Positions 42,857-51,909 are shown, counted from the first letter of the stretch. The stretch: DNA of 64,000 nucleotides from Streptococcus parasanguinis (GCA_905188195.1 CAJJKY010000006.1:45460-109459); one strand, 5' to 3'. Translations and numbers: made by a program. The notes: generated from the sequence alone by a model not told the origin.

Positions 42857-45103
42857 CTAGCGGACCGTTTCTACCCTCCAATGGTCCCACCCAATCAAGC
42901 GAATCGCTCCCCTTTCATCGGTACGAAGGTAAGAAATAGAGCGTTCCTCTAGACGATCGAGCAATTCTTTATGGGGATGTTGGTAGCGATTTTTCTTTCC
43001 AACAGAGATCAAGGCCAACTGAGGATGTAACTGATCTAAAAACACATCACTAGAGGAACCTTTAGAACCGTGGTGGCCTACTTTCAAGACATCTACTTGT
43101 AATTGTGGATCGTTTTTCAATAGTTTTTTCTCTCCAGCTTCTTCCAAATCACCCGTGAACAAAAATCGTTTCTGATAGAACTGCCCGTAGAGGACAATCG
43201 AATCATCATTTTTACCATCCCCCACTTCATCAGGTGATAAGACTTCTAGATGATGATCAAAAATAGGAAGTTGATCTCCTCTCTGGACTACTTTAATCGG
43301 ACTATGAAGCTGTTTCAATTTCTCTCTAAATTGAGAATTAGTTAGACTACCTGGACTGACATACACTTTTTTAACTGGGATTTGTTTGGCAACCTCCACC
43401 ATATCGCCCATATGGTCCTGGTCTGTATGAGTCAAGACCAAAGCATCGAGTTTTCCAACACCTCGACTCTTGAGATAGGGAATCAAGGTTTGATCCGCAT
43501 TGGCAGATTGACTGCGCTCTTGCCACTTTTCTCCACTTTTAAAAGTGACGCGTCCTCCGACATCAATCAATATGGTTCTTCCTTTCCAATCGCGTAAAAA
43601 GATACTGTCTCCTTGACCGATATCCACCATGGTGATCTCATTTTCTAAAGGATGCTTGGTCCAACAAAAGATGAGTAGAATCATACCTATTAACAGGAAA
43701 CGACGTTTTTTTTGCTTTCGAAGATCATACAAGATCCCTAAGAGAAGGAAGAGAGCGATCAGAGCTGGTCCCGTCGGCTGACCAAATACCAAAGGTAGCG
43801 ACGTGAGCTTTGAAATCCAACGAATACACTCCTCTATGAGAAGAAAGAAACTGTTAAAAATTGTAAGGGGCTTTAGAATCGATAAGATAAATAGCACCGT
43901 TAAACCTGGAAGAAGGACAAGGTCAAATAAGAAAGAAAAGAGGAAGGTTAAAGGGAGTGACCAGGGTTGAAAGACGCTAAAGTAATAGGTCAAAAGGGGC
44001 AAAATTCCCAGGCTAATCCAGAAACTTTCCACTAGTAGCTTTTTAAGTCCTGAATAAGAACTGGTATCTACCAAGGTCAAAATAAAGGCGTAGGCACAAC
44101 TCAAGACCCCTCCAGCTGTCAGAAGAAACTTGGGCATGAGCACCATTAAGATCATCAAGGTCATCGCCATATTCTCCATCCCTCGGATCCCCTTTTGAGA
44201 GAGGATCTTCTGCAAGAGACTACGAACCACTGAAACTGAAAAACCTGTCAAGCCAGCATAGACCAAAGAAATTGGAAGCATCCAGATATCGACTGTCTCT
44301 TGCAAGATTCCTAGACGTAAGAGAGCTTTCCGGATCCCATTGATGAAAAAGCCGACCTGCATCCCAGATAAGGCGAACAAATGGATGATGCCCAAACTCG
44401 TGTAAAGCTGATCCATCTCTTCAAAATCCGTATCTAAATAACCAAAAAGAAGGCCGGTCATATACTGGTTCATCGGCTGTGGAAAGTGCTCCTTGCTCCA
44501 AACAATGGCTTGGCGCCTCCATTGAGATAGCCAGTCAAAAACATTCCACGTTTGGATGGGAACCGCAGATTGGATCGCTTCAATTTTTATTTGATAGTGA
44601 ATTCCCTGTGTTTCCAAATAAGACCGGTAGTCAAATCCTCTAAAATTTCGCTGCCCTTCTGGTTCTTCTATGACACCTTTATATGTCAACTCCAGCAAGT
44701 GGGTTTGACTTTGCCACTGCTGTTTTTCTTTTTCTGATTTTAAAGTATAGAAGGCTTGGTAGGTCCTTCCCTGATTTTTAGCACGAAAAGACAGCTTGTC
44801 CCCATTGATCTTGATGGTATCTGGAATCAGGCGTAAGTGGGATGGGGGCTGACTTTCTGCTTGTACTGGATGATCCTGTAGTCGCTGAAAGACAAAGAAG
44901 GCCGCAAAACAAAGGGTTGCTAAAGCAAGCCCTAGCAAACTTGAGCGATCCCCTTTATAGTGATGAAGCGCTAAAACTCCCACTACTACTAGACCGCTGA
45001 TCGAAAGCCAAGATGGTTGATAAACACTAAAATACAACCAAAGAAGTAAAAAAGCGAGGTGTACAAGCGAAAAAGGAAGGTCTTTAATCCACCGTGAAAG
45101 CAT
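42857..45103 (-). CDS. comEC: DNA uptake channel ComEC
   Basis: ComEC forms the membrane channel through which single-stranded transforming DNA enters. The 748-residue protein has an N-terminal pair of helices, a soluble OB-like segment (about 85-190), the polytopic Competence domain (about 205-480) containing LFALSGMQVGFF, and a C-terminal metallo-beta-lactamase domain with LTHTDQDHMGD and VDVLKVGHHGSKGS. It overlaps comEA by 20 nt and is co-transcribed from the com-box promoter. Confidence 0.96.
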   Translation of the reverse strand: MLSRWIKDLPFSLVHLAFLLLWLYFSVYQPSWLSISGLVVVGVLALHHYKGDRSSLLGLALATLCFAAFFVFQRLQDHPVQAESQPPSHLRLIPDTIKINGDKLSFRAKNQGRTYQAFYTLKSEKEKQQWQSQTHLLELTYKGVIEEPEGQRNFRGFDYRSYLETQGIHYQIKIEAIQSAVPIQTWNVFDWLSQWRRQAIVWSKEHFPQPMNQYMTGLLFGYLDTDFEEMDQLYTSLGIIHLFALSGMQVGFFINGIRKALLRLGILQETVDIWMLPISLVYAGLTGFSVSVVRSLLQKILSQKGIRGMENMAMTLMILMVLMPKFLLTAGGVLSCAYAFILTLVDTSSYSGLKKLLVESFWISLGILPLLTYYFSVFQPWSLPLTFLFSFLFDLVLLPGLTVLFILSILKPLTIFNSFFLLIEECIRWISKLTSLPLVFGQPTGPALIALFLLLGILYDLRKQKKRRFLLIGMILLIFCWTKHPLENEITMVDIGQGDSIFLRDWKGRTILIDVGGRVTFKSGEKWQERSQSANADQTLIPYLKSRGVGKLDALVLTHTDQDHMGDMVEVAKQIPVKKVYVSPGSLTNSQFREKLKQLHSPIKVVQRGDQLPIFDHHLEVLSPDEVGDGKNDDSIVLYGQFYQKRFLFTGDLEEAGEKKLLKNDPQLQVDVLKVGHHGSKGSSSDVFLDQLHPQLALISVGKKNRYQHPHKELLDRLEERSISYLRTDERGAIRLIGWDHWRVETVR

Positions 45104-45752
45104 CTCTTAGTTTCTCCAGTGTTTTCTCTCCGATTCCTGAAACATTCTTCAGATCATCCACAGATCGAAAAGGCCCATTTGCGTCGCGATAGGCGATAAT
45201 GTCCTGGGCTCGTTTCTGACCAATGCCTGATACCGTTTGGAGTTCTGACTCGGTCGCTCGATTTAAATGGACCTTGCCTGTTTTTTCCGCTGATGCTGAC
45301 GAAGTTGCGGGACTTTCTGAACTTCCAAGTGCTGGAACATCCTCCCCTTCTTTGGCAACATAAATCACTGCTTCATCAGAGAGTTTTTGCGCCAAGTTGA
45401 CCGATTGGCTATTGGCTTCGGCAGTCATTCCACCCGCCTTATGAATGGCATCGTGGACTCTGCTATCTGAGCGTAACTCATAGACACCTGGTTGTTTAAC
45501 AGCCCCTTTGACATCGACCGTAATGATCTCGGGCGCATCAGACACTGAAGCAGCCGGCTTTTCTTCTTTGGAACTAGTGGTCTGCACCTTTTCTTTGCTC
45601 GAAGTTGAACGGGAAGTCTGATAGAGATCCGGTATTGTTGATGTACTCGACTGAGGTCGATGGAAAAGAAAATACCCTCCAAGTAAGAGTCCGATAGCTG
45701 TAAGTGCTAAAAAGAGCTTATATTCTTTGATTTTTTCTATGATATCCTCCAT
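45084..45752 (-). CDS. comEA: DNA receptor ComEA
   Basis: ComEA binds double-stranded DNA at the cell surface and hands it to ComEC. The 222-residue protein has one N-terminal membrane helix (about 12-29), a Ser/Thr-rich linker and a SLBB-like segment (about 75-130, VDVKGAVKQPGVYEL). The C-terminal double helix-hairpin-helix domain carries LNRATESELQTVSGIGQKRA and SGIGEKTLEKLR. A strong ribosome binding site (GAGGAGG) and an exact com-box precede it. Confidence 0.96.
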   Translation of the reverse strand: MEDIIEKIKEYKLFLALTAIGLLLGGYFLFHRPQSSTSTIPDLYQTSRSTSSKEKVQTTSSKEEKPAASVSDAPEIITVDVKGAVKQPGVYELRSDSRVHDAIHKAGGMTAEANSQSVNLAQKLSDEAVIYVAKEGEDVPALGSSESPATSSASAEKTGKVHLNRATESELQTVSGIGQKRAQDIIAYRDANGPFRSVDDLKNVSGIGEKTLEKLRDAFTVD

Positions 45753-45775
45753 AAGAAACCTCCTCTCACTTTTAT

Positions 45776-45783
45776 TATTCGTA
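45776..45783 (-). promoter_or_regulatory. Com-box of comEA-comEC
   Basis: Exact TACGAATA on the minus strand, 23 nt before the comEA start, preceded by a T-rich tract. This is the late-competence -10 element recognised by sigma-X. Confidence 0.92.
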
Positions 45784-45788
45784 AAAAT

Positions 45789-45816
45789 AAAAAAAACTGA
45801 GAAAAACTCTCAGTTT
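45789..45816 (-). terminator. Terminator of the acyltransferase gene, adjoining the comEA com-box
   Basis: AAACTGAGA and TCTCAGTTT stem; its minus-strand T tract runs into the com-box five bases later. Confidence 0.88.
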
Positions 45817-45818
45817 TT

Positions 45819-46565
45819 TTACTTGTTTTTTCGATGTTTGTCCGGATCCCATACAAAGCTGGCTAGGTAACTAAAGAGCAAGGTCAAGATGCCCACGACT
45901 AAGACAAGAGGAATCAAAAGGATTTTTAACAAACGAATCAAGATAAACGGTTTTGTTGGAGTGTTGATCGCTTGCGCTTCCGCATCCAAACGGTCAAACT
46001 CCTCTTGAATACGACGGGCAACTTCTGCCACTCCTTCGTCATTCATCTTTTTAATATCCGAGATATCAATGGGATGTCCAAAGTTCATATCAATGCGTTC
46101 ACCCGTTGCCAACCCTTTCAAGTCTCTTGGACCAGTATATGTCACTGGCATGATACGGACCTTAGCCATTTTGGCAATGATGGCAACACCGCCTTTGACG
46201 TCTTGAGAATGACGGCTTCCACTTGGAAACATAATCAAGGATCGGTTGCTCTTTTTCAGCATATTGACAGGATACTTAATGGCTTCTGCTCCCGGATTTT
46301 CACGGTCGATCGGAAAAGCTCCACACATACGAATCCACCAGCCAAAAATACGATTGGTGAAGAGTTCTTTTTTCGCCATAAAGATAAACTGCTTTGGCTT
46401 GGTCGCAAAGGCCATATAGACTGGATCCCACCAGGTCCGGTGAGGCGATACCAATATGTAGTTCTCTTCCTGATCTGGAATATTGTCCTTATGATGGTAG
46501 TGGGCATTCCCATTTAAAACCCACAGAATAAAGGCAACAAGGCCACGTAAATAGGTATAAAACAT
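45819..46565 (-). CDS. plsC: 1-acyl-sn-glycerol-3-phosphate acyltransferase (PlsC-like)
   Basis: PlsC-type enzymes acylate lysophosphatidic acid to phosphatidic acid at the membrane. The 248-aa protein has an N-terminal hydrophobic segment, the HX4D motif in HRTWWDP (His42, Asp47), and AFPIDREN as the substrate-binding motif. FPSGSRH stands where FPEGTRS is usual, and a C-terminal membrane helix follows (about 208-232). The divergent third motif leaves the acceptor uncertain. It is divergent from the P-type ATPase gene. Confidence 0.88.
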   Translation of the reverse strand: MFYTYLRGLVAFILWVLNGNAHYHHKDNIPDQEENYILVSPHRTWWDPVYMAFATKPKQFIFMAKKELFTNRIFGWWIRMCGAFPIDRENPGAEAIKYPVNMLKKSNRSLIMFPSGSRHSQDVKGGVAIIAKMAKVRIMPVTYTGPRDLKGLATGERIDMNFGHPIDISDIKKMNDEGVAEVARRIQEEFDRLDAEAQAINTPTKPFILIRLLKILLIPLVLVVGILTLLFSYLASFVWDPDKHRKNK

Positions 46566-46724
46566 AGTTGTTCCTCAAATTCATTTCATTCGTCTCTCTA
46601 CAAGATATTCCATCCTGTAAAAGGTTCTTTCTTATTATACCGTATCCTGATTTTGACCGCAAACCTTTTTTAGATAAAAATTGTCTCAGCGGACCGATTC
46701 TAGATAGTCTTTTTCTCAAAAAAA

Positions 46725-46733
46725 TGATATCAT
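46725..46733 (+). promoter_or_regulatory. Extended -10 promoter of the P-type ATPase gene
   Basis: TGA-TATCAT lies seven bases before the ATG, so transcription probably starts at the start codon. Confidence 0.5.
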
Positions 46734-46740
46734 ATTGTCT

Positions 46741-49080
46741 ATGGAAACTATTGATTTAAAGGGCTTGTCCCTCAGTGAAGTCCGCAAGAAAATGGATCGC
46801 GGACAAACCAATGATTTTACAACGAATACAAGTACCAGTACCTGGCAAATTATCAAGCGCAACGTCTTCACCTTGTTTAATACCTTAAACTTTGTGATTG
46901 CTGTGGCCTTGGCTGCTGTACAGGCCTGGAGCAATATGATCTTTTTTGCAGTCATATGCTTCAATGCCATTACAGGGATCATGACCGAGATGCGCGCCAA
47001 GCGGATGATTGATAAGCTCAACCTCATGAGTCGTGAGCTAGTAACTGTCATTCGTGACGGGGAAAAAGATGCGATTCCACCAGAAAAGCTTGTTCTAGGT
47101 GATTTAATGCTCTTATCTTCGGGTGAGCAGATCCCTAGTGATGCCGAAGTCATGTCTGGTATTGCAGAAGCCAATGAGGCTATGCTGACTGGTGAGAGTG
47201 ATCTGGTCTTAAAAGAAGTTGGCGATGAACTGCTTTCTGGTAGTTATATTGCCAGTGGTCAAGTCTATGCCCGTGTCAAGCGAGTTGGAGCAAACAACTA
47301 TGCCAACAAACTGATGATGGAAGCCAAGACCTTGAAACCTATCAATTCGCGTATTCTTTATAACTTAGCGAAAATTTCAAGCTTCACTGGTAAAATTATC
47401 ATCCCATTTGGCCTTGCCCTCTTCTTTGAAGCATTGTTGATCAAGATGCTGCCAATCAAAGATTCTGTCGTGAATTCTTCCACAGCTCTCTTGGGAATGT
47501 TGCCAAAAGGAATTGCCCTACTGACGGTTACGTCTCTTTTGACAGCGGTTATTAAGCTCGGTATGCGCAAGGTTCTTGTCCAAGAAATGTACTCAGTAGA
47601 AACCCTGGCGCGTGTGGATACCTTGTGTCTAGATAAGACCGGTACCATCACTCAAGGGAAGATGACAGTCGAATCTCTCCATAGCTTATCGGATCATTTT
47701 TCGGAACAGACGATCCAGGTCATTCTCTCTGCTTACATGCAATATAGCGAGGACACCAATCCTACTGCTCAAGCTATTCGCAAGGCTTATGGGGAGTTGG
47801 AGCATGCTTATACTGCGGAAAACATTATTCCTTTCTCAAGTGATCGGAAATGGGGAGCCATGCACCTATCTAACCTTGGAACTGTCTTTCTCGGTGCTCC
47901 TGAAATGCTCCTTAAAGAAAATCCAGCTGCTGTCGTCGAAGCACAAGCTCGTGGATCGCGCGTGCTCGTCTTGGCTCACAGTTCAGAACTGATCAGCATG
48001 CAGGAATTGAAACTGCCTGAAAATCTTGAAGGGATTGCAGTTATTGAGATTACAGACCCCATTCGTGAAGGGGCTTCAGATACTCTTGAGTATTTGCGCT
48101 CTCAAGGAGTGGATCTCAAAATCATCTCCGGTGACAACCCTGTGACAGTCTCTTATATCGCTCAACAAGCTGGCTTCAAAAATTATGAGAACTACATCGA
48201 TTGTTCAAAAATTTCTGATGACCAATTAGTGGATCAAGCAGAAGAAACAGCTATCTTTGGGCGCGTGTCTCCTCACCAGAAAAAACTGCTCATCCAAACC
48301 TTGAAAGCAGCTGGTCGGACAACTGCTATGACAGGAGATGGGGTCAATGATATCCTTGCTCTTCGCGAGGCAGACTGCTCCATCGTGATGGCAGAGGGAG
48401 ATCCAGCAACCCGTCAAATTGCCAATATTGTTCTTTTGAACTCTGACTTTAATGACGTTCCAGAAATTCTTTTTGAAGGCCGTCGTGTGGTGAATAACAT
48501 TGGACGAATCGCTCCAATCTTCTTTATCAAAACGATCTATTCCTTCCTCTTGGCTATCATCTGTATTGCCAGTGCTCTCTTCTTTAACGTCAACTATTTG
48601 CTGATTTTCCCTTTCATCCCTATTCAAATCACCCTGATTGACCAATTCGTCGAAGGATTCCCACCATTTGTTTTGACCTTTGAACGTAATATCAAACCGG
48701 TTGAAAAACACTTCTTGAGACGTTCCCTTCTGTTAGCCTTACCAAGCGCCTTGATGGTCGTCTTTAGTGTCTTGTTTATTCGCCTTTGGGGAGCAAGCCA
48801 TGGTTGGTCTGCAGCCGATATGTCTACTGTATCCTACTACTTACTTGGCTCCATCGGTTTCCTATCCGTCATCCGTGCCTGCCTGCCACTAAATATCTGG
48901 CGAGCCCTCCTCATCCTCTTCTCTGTTGTAGGATTCTACGCATCTGCGGTCGTATTGAAAAACTTGATCGAGATTTCACTCCTTACAGCCACTACTTTCC
49001 CAGTTTATCTGGCATTGATGGCCATCTTTACAGGAGTCTTTATCCTCACAACGATTCTACAAAAATATGAATTTGATTAA
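46741..49080 (+). CDS. P-type cation-transporting ATPase, substrate unknown
   Basis: The 779-residue protein (start METIDLKGLSL) has the actuator domain TGES (MLTGESDLVLKE), the phosphorylation motif DKTGTITQGK (Asp near 297), ISGDNPVTV and TGDGVNDILALREADCSIVM. About ten membrane segments are seen. No N-terminal heavy-metal domain and no CPx motif are present, so it is not a P1B copper/cadmium pump. The region around IAPIFFIKTIYSFLLAI is unlike classical Ca or Mg pumps; I cannot assign an ion. A TTG two codons earlier is open but less likely. There is no ribosome binding site. Confidence 0.9.
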   Translation: METIDLKGLSLSEVRKKMDRGQTNDFTTNTSTSTWQIIKRNVFTLFNTLNFVIAVALAAVQAWSNMIFFAVICFNAITGIMTEMRAKRMIDKLNLMSRELVTVIRDGEKDAIPPEKLVLGDLMLLSSGEQIPSDAEVMSGIAEANEAMLTGESDLVLKEVGDELLSGSYIASGQVYARVKRVGANNYANKLMMEAKTLKPINSRILYNLAKISSFTGKIIIPFGLALFFEALLIKMLPIKDSVVNSSTALLGMLPKGIALLTVTSLLTAVIKLGMRKVLVQEMYSVETLARVDTLCLDKTGTITQGKMTVESLHSLSDHFSEQTIQVILSAYMQYSEDTNPTAQAIRKAYGELEHAYTAENIIPFSSDRKWGAMHLSNLGTVFLGAPEMLLKENPAAVVEAQARGSRVLVLAHSSELISMQELKLPENLEGIAVIEITDPIREGASDTLEYLRSQGVDLKIISGDNPVTVSYIAQQAGFKNYENYIDCSKISDDQLVDQAEETAIFGRVSPHQKKLLIQTLKAAGRTTAMTGDGVNDILALREADCSIVMAEGDPATRQIANIVLLNSDFNDVPEILFEGRRVVNNIGRIAPIFFIKTIYSFLLAIICIASALFFNVNYLLIFPFIPIQITLIDQFVEGFPPFVLTFERNIKPVEKHFLRRSLLLALPSALMVVFSVLFIRLWGASHGWSAADMSTVSYYLLGSIGFLSVIRACLPLNIWRALLILFSVVGFYASAVVLKNLIEISLLTATTFPVYLALMAIFTGVFILTTILQKYEFD

Positions 49081-49264
49081 AAAAGAGAGTGGGACAGAAA
49101 TCGGTAATTCGTTAGAATTCGATTTCATCGCCCCACCTCCGCACAGTTGAGTAGGGCTGTAAAAGCTGATGAAATCAGCGTAGTAGAGCCCACTCAACCA
49201 CTGCGTCTTTCTCGAAAATCCAAAGACAATTGAGAGGCTAGGACTTTTGTCCCAGCCTCTTTTT
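49081..49264. repeat. Three-hairpin intergenic repeat with terminator ends (full copy)
   Basis: Begins just after the ATPase stop codon and ends at the last bases of the convergent lipoprotein gene. Its two ends are related inverted repeats (GAGAGTGGGACAGAAATC and, reversed, GAGGCTGGGACAAAAGTC). The first hairpin closes GTGGG with CCCAC. The second pairs GAGTAGGGCT with AGAGCCCACTC around GCTGAT-GAA-ATCAGC. The third is a terminator, GAGGCT/AGCCTC with T tract. The last 74 bp are shared with 63884-63959. Confidence 0.75.
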
Positions 49265-49795
49265 TTACGGTGCATCAAAAGCAACAATCGCAGGTTTTTC
49301 ATTAAATGCAGTAAATGGTTTTATTTCAAGTTCTAATTTGCCATCCCCTTTTACACCAAAATGTTGTACCGCACCTTCCATTGATCGACCTGGCGAAATG
49401 GACCCCATTGTATTCGTATTAGGATAAGATTCCATTTTATTTCCGCCTACAAAAAGATTGATATCAACACCTACAGCTAAATCCTTATCGGAAAGATTTT
49501 TAACATTATAAGTTACTTTCAACACTTTATCAGGATTTGATTGGTCAAAATCATTGCGTTCATCAGACCATTCAACTTTTGTAATTGTATACTCAGCTTG
49601 TTTATCAAAGACAATTTTATCACCAATAGCATATGCTGATTTTTTCTCACTACTTTTTTCAGTTGTTGCGATTTTCTCTGTCTTAGTTTCTTTTGAAGAA
49701 TTATTTGACTGAGAATTTGAGCTTCCACAAGCTACGAGTACACTAACTGAAAGTACGGATAAACCTAAACCTAACCATTTTTTCGTTTTGTTCAT
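49265..49795 (-). CDS. DUF4352 lipoprotein
   Basis: The 176-aa protein has a lipoprotein signal (lipobox VLVAC, Cys23), a Ser/Thr/Lys linker to about residue 53, and an immunoglobulin-like DUF4352 domain. That domain begins AIGDKIVFDKQAEYTITK and contains LKVTYNVKNLSDKD and ISPGRSMEGAVQHF. This family is found in many Gram-positive lipoproteins and its function is unknown. Its DNA is more AT-rich than its neighbours, and it is convergent with the ATPase gene. Confidence 0.87.
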   Translation of the reverse strand: MNKTKKWLGLGLSVLSVSVLVACGSSNSQSNNSSKETKTEKIATTEKSSEKKSAYAIGDKIVFDKQAEYTITKVEWSDERNDFDQSNPDKVLKVTYNVKNLSDKDLAVGVDINLFVGGNKMESYPNTNTMGSISPGRSMEGAVQHFGVKGDGKLELEIKPFTAFNEKPAIVAFDAP

Positions 49796-49917
49796 TTACA
49801 AAACCTCCCACTTTTTTAATATATAGTAACATATTTAAATAAGAAAAGAAAGCGTTTTTACAAAAAATATTATTTTAATATATCAAAAATTATCATCTTT
49901 CCCCGAGCCTCTTTTCA

Positions 49918-49926
49918 TGCTATAAT
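49918..49926 (+). promoter_or_regulatory. Extended -10 promoter of the methyltransferase gene
   Basis: TGC-TATAAT ends six bases before the ATG at 49933; transcription would begin at the A of the start codon. Confidence 0.7.
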
Positions 49927-49932
49927 AGAGCC

Positions 49933-50679
49933 ATGACAGATATCGAATTAAAAGACGGCGAGCGCGTCAACCAACTCTTTTCAAGTGATGTAAAAATCAT
50001 ACAAAATCGGGAAGTTTTTAGTTACTCCGTGGATAGCGTCCTGCTCTCGCGTTTTCCAAAATTGCCCAAGCGAGGATTGATCGTGGATCTCTGCGCTGGA
50101 AATGGAGCTGTGGGACTATTTGCAAGTACCCGAACAGAGGCTCAGATCATTGGTGTAGAAATTCAGGAACGTTTAGCAGATATGGCTACCCGCTCGATTG
50201 CCCTCAATAGCTTGAACCAGCAAATGTCCATGATCACCGATGACCTCAAGCATTTGCCTCAACATATCAAGGGCAGTAAGGTGGATATTATCCTCTGCAA
50301 TCCTCCTTATTTCAAGGTGGATGAGCATTCCAATCTCAATGAGAGTGAACACTACCTCTTAGCCCGACATGAAATTACCACCAATTTAGATGAGATTTGC
50401 CATGTGGCCCAGCAGGTTCTCAAATCAAATGGTCGCTTAGCGATGGTCCATCGTCCAGATCGCTTTTTAGATATCATCGAAACCATGAAGCGTTACAATC
50501 TTGCACCTAAGCGGATCCAGTTTGTCTATCCAAAAGTGACCAAAGAGGCGAATATGTTATTGATTGAGGCGATCAAGGATGGCTCACTGGATGGTTTAAA
50601 AATTCTTCCTCCTCTCTTTATTCACAATGAAGATGGCAGCTATACAGACGAGATTCATGAGATCTACTATGGAAACTAA
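49933..50679 (+). CDS. TrmN6-like tRNA1(Val) A37-N6-methyltransferase (YabB family)
   Basis: The 248-residue protein is a class I SAM methyltransferase with VDLCAGNGAVGLF (SAM loop), VEIQERLADMA, and IILCNPPYF, the N6-adenine methylase motif. It resembles YabB/TrmN6; the target is probably adenine 37 of a tRNA. It overlaps the GIY-YIG gene by 11 nt, the usual yabB-yazA pairing in Firmicutes. There is no ribosome binding site and the promoter abuts the ATG, so it is probably leaderless. Confidence 0.9.
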   Translation: MTDIELKDGERVNQLFSSDVKIIQNREVFSYSVDSVLLSRFPKLPKRGLIVDLCAGNGAVGLFASTRTEAQIIGVEIQERLADMATRSIALNSLNQQMSMITDDLKHLPQHIKGSKVDIILCNPPYFKVDEHSNLNESEHYLLARHEITTNLDEICHVAQQVLKSNGRLAMVHRPDRFLDIIETMKRYNLAPKRIQFVYPKVTKEANMLLIEAIKDGSLDGLKILPPLFIHNEDGSYTDEIHEIYYGN

Positions 50680-50932
50680 GGCTTACATGTATGTTTTAGA
50701 GTGTGCGGATGGCTCTCTCTACACTGGCTATACCACTGATGTCGAAAAACGCCTGAAGACTCACAATGCTGGAAAAGGGGCCAAATACACACGGGCTCGC
50801 CTCCCCGTTAAACTTCTTTACAAAGAATCCTATCCAGATAAACCCTCTGCGATGTCTGCCGAAGCTCTCTTTAAAAAGAAATCGCGCCAGGCAAAACTAA
50901 ACTATATCAAAAAAAACCGTCGGACTCCATAG
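50669..50932 (+). CDS. GIY-YIG nuclease superfamily protein (YazA/YhbQ-like)
   Basis: The 87-residue protein has the minimal GIY-YIG domain: YMYVLECADGSLYTGYT (with YVL and YTG replacing GIY and YIG), KRLKTHNAGKGAKYTRAR (catalytic Arg) and a C-terminal AEALFKKKSRQAKLNYIKK helix. The function in cells is unsettled for this subfamily. The start overlaps the methyltransferase end; a longer in-frame ATG at 50627 is less likely because the family begins at METKAYMY. Confidence 0.88.
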   Translation: METKAYMYVLECADGSLYTGYTTDVEKRLKTHNAGKGAKYTRARLPVKLLYKESYPDKPSAMSAEALFKKKSRQAKLNYIKKNRRTP

Positions 50933-50945
50933 TCCAACGGTTTTT
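50912..50945 (+). terminator. Terminator of the methyltransferase/GIY-YIG transcript
   Basis: AAACCGT and ACGGTTT with an inner GGACT/AGTCC pairing; T5 follows. The stem overlaps the stop codon. It can also serve the convergent epimerase gene. Confidence 0.85.
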
Positions 50946-50948
50946 CAT

Positions 50949-51842
50949 TTACAAAATGGTGATACGGTACTGATGACTCCGTGTCTCTTGAGGGTCCAAC
51001 TGGATCACACCTTTTTTGTCTTCGAAGAAATCGCCCTCTTCTGCAGATGTGGAAATACCTGTCCAAGGCTCTAAGGCAATGAAGGGCCCCTTGTTATTAG
51101 TAGACCAAAGGACCAGATTTTCAAAATCTGCAAAATCAAATTCCAAACCTTTACCTGACTTTTTCGAGAGGAGCTGCACAGATTTAGAAGCTAATTGATC
51201 TAAAATAATGGCATCTTTTTCAAATAGTTCATGGCGCAAAGGTAGGCTACGCTTATGATCGAAAAATGGCGTCCGCTGCAGGCGATCGACCAATCCAGTT
51301 TCTGTGAACAAGAGAGGGACACTACAGCTTTCTTCTTTTTCAAAAATCAACTCGTAGTCTTCATAGTCTTCATCTGCTAAAAGGGGACAATGAAAGGCTG
51401 GATGCCCTCCAATGAAATAAGGCATGACTTGATCAGACTCTAGATTTTGTACACGATAGGTGATGGTGATTTCTTTCCCTTGTAATTCATAAACGATTTC
51501 AACTCGAAAATGGTAGGGATAATTTTGCAGGCTCTCTTCGTTAGAGGTGATTTCAAAGACAAGACGATGGTCTGTTTGTTCTTTGAGTTCAAACTCTCTT
51601 TTGCGAATGAGGCCGTGTCTTGGAAGCTGGCCTGTCTTCACTCCATCTTTTAGATGATACTGCACTTGGCCATTACGAACACTCCCGCAAATCGGAAACA
51701 GAACCGGCGCTTGTCCTGACCAATACTCTGGGTCCCCCTGCCAGAGATATTCTATGCCTTCCTTACTTCGAATGGAGCTCAATTCCCCACCAAATGTCTT
51801 ACATTGTACTTCTAGATCATCATTTTTTAATGCAATCACCAT
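50949..51842 (-). CDS. Aldose 1-epimerase family protein (LacX-like)
   Basis: The 297-residue protein has the galactose mutarotase-like beta-sandwich: GGELSSIRS near the N-terminus, PVLFPICGSVRNGQ, GLIRKREFELKEQ, FIGGHPAFHCPL (conserved His) and IALEPWTGIS (catalytic Glu). It resembles LacX-type hexose epimerases more than true GalM. A start at ATG 51842 with AAAGAGG is preferred over an upstream GTG inside that ribosome binding site. The physiological sugar is unknown. Confidence 0.88.
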   Translation of the reverse strand: MVIALKNDDLEVQCKTFGGELSSIRSKEGIEYLWQGDPEYWSGQAPVLFPICGSVRNGQVQYHLKDGVKTGQLPRHGLIRKREFELKEQTDHRLVFEITSNEESLQNYPYHFRVEIVYELQGKEITITYRVQNLESDQVMPYFIGGHPAFHCPLLADEDYEDYELIFEKEESCSVPLLFTETGLVDRLQRTPFFDHKRSLPLRHELFEKDAIILDQLASKSVQLLSKKSGKGLEFDFADFENLVLWSTNNKGPFIALEPWTGISTSAEEGDFFEDKKGVIQLDPQETRSHQYRITIL

Positions 51843-51881
51843 GGGCGACACCTCTTTATAATTAGTATAGTTATTATATTC

Positions 51882-51909
51882 ATTATAACCTTTTAGAAAA
51901 GATTGTCAA
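51882..51909 (-). promoter_or_regulatory. Promoter of the epimerase gene
   Basis: TTGACA (51909-51904), 16-nt spacer, TATAAT (51887-51882) on the minus strand; divergent from the small RNA promoter. Confidence 0.8.

Noticed and set aside
45972..46517. 181-codon open frame on the + strand
   Set aside because: Antisense to the acyltransferase gene, which has intact catalytic motifs.
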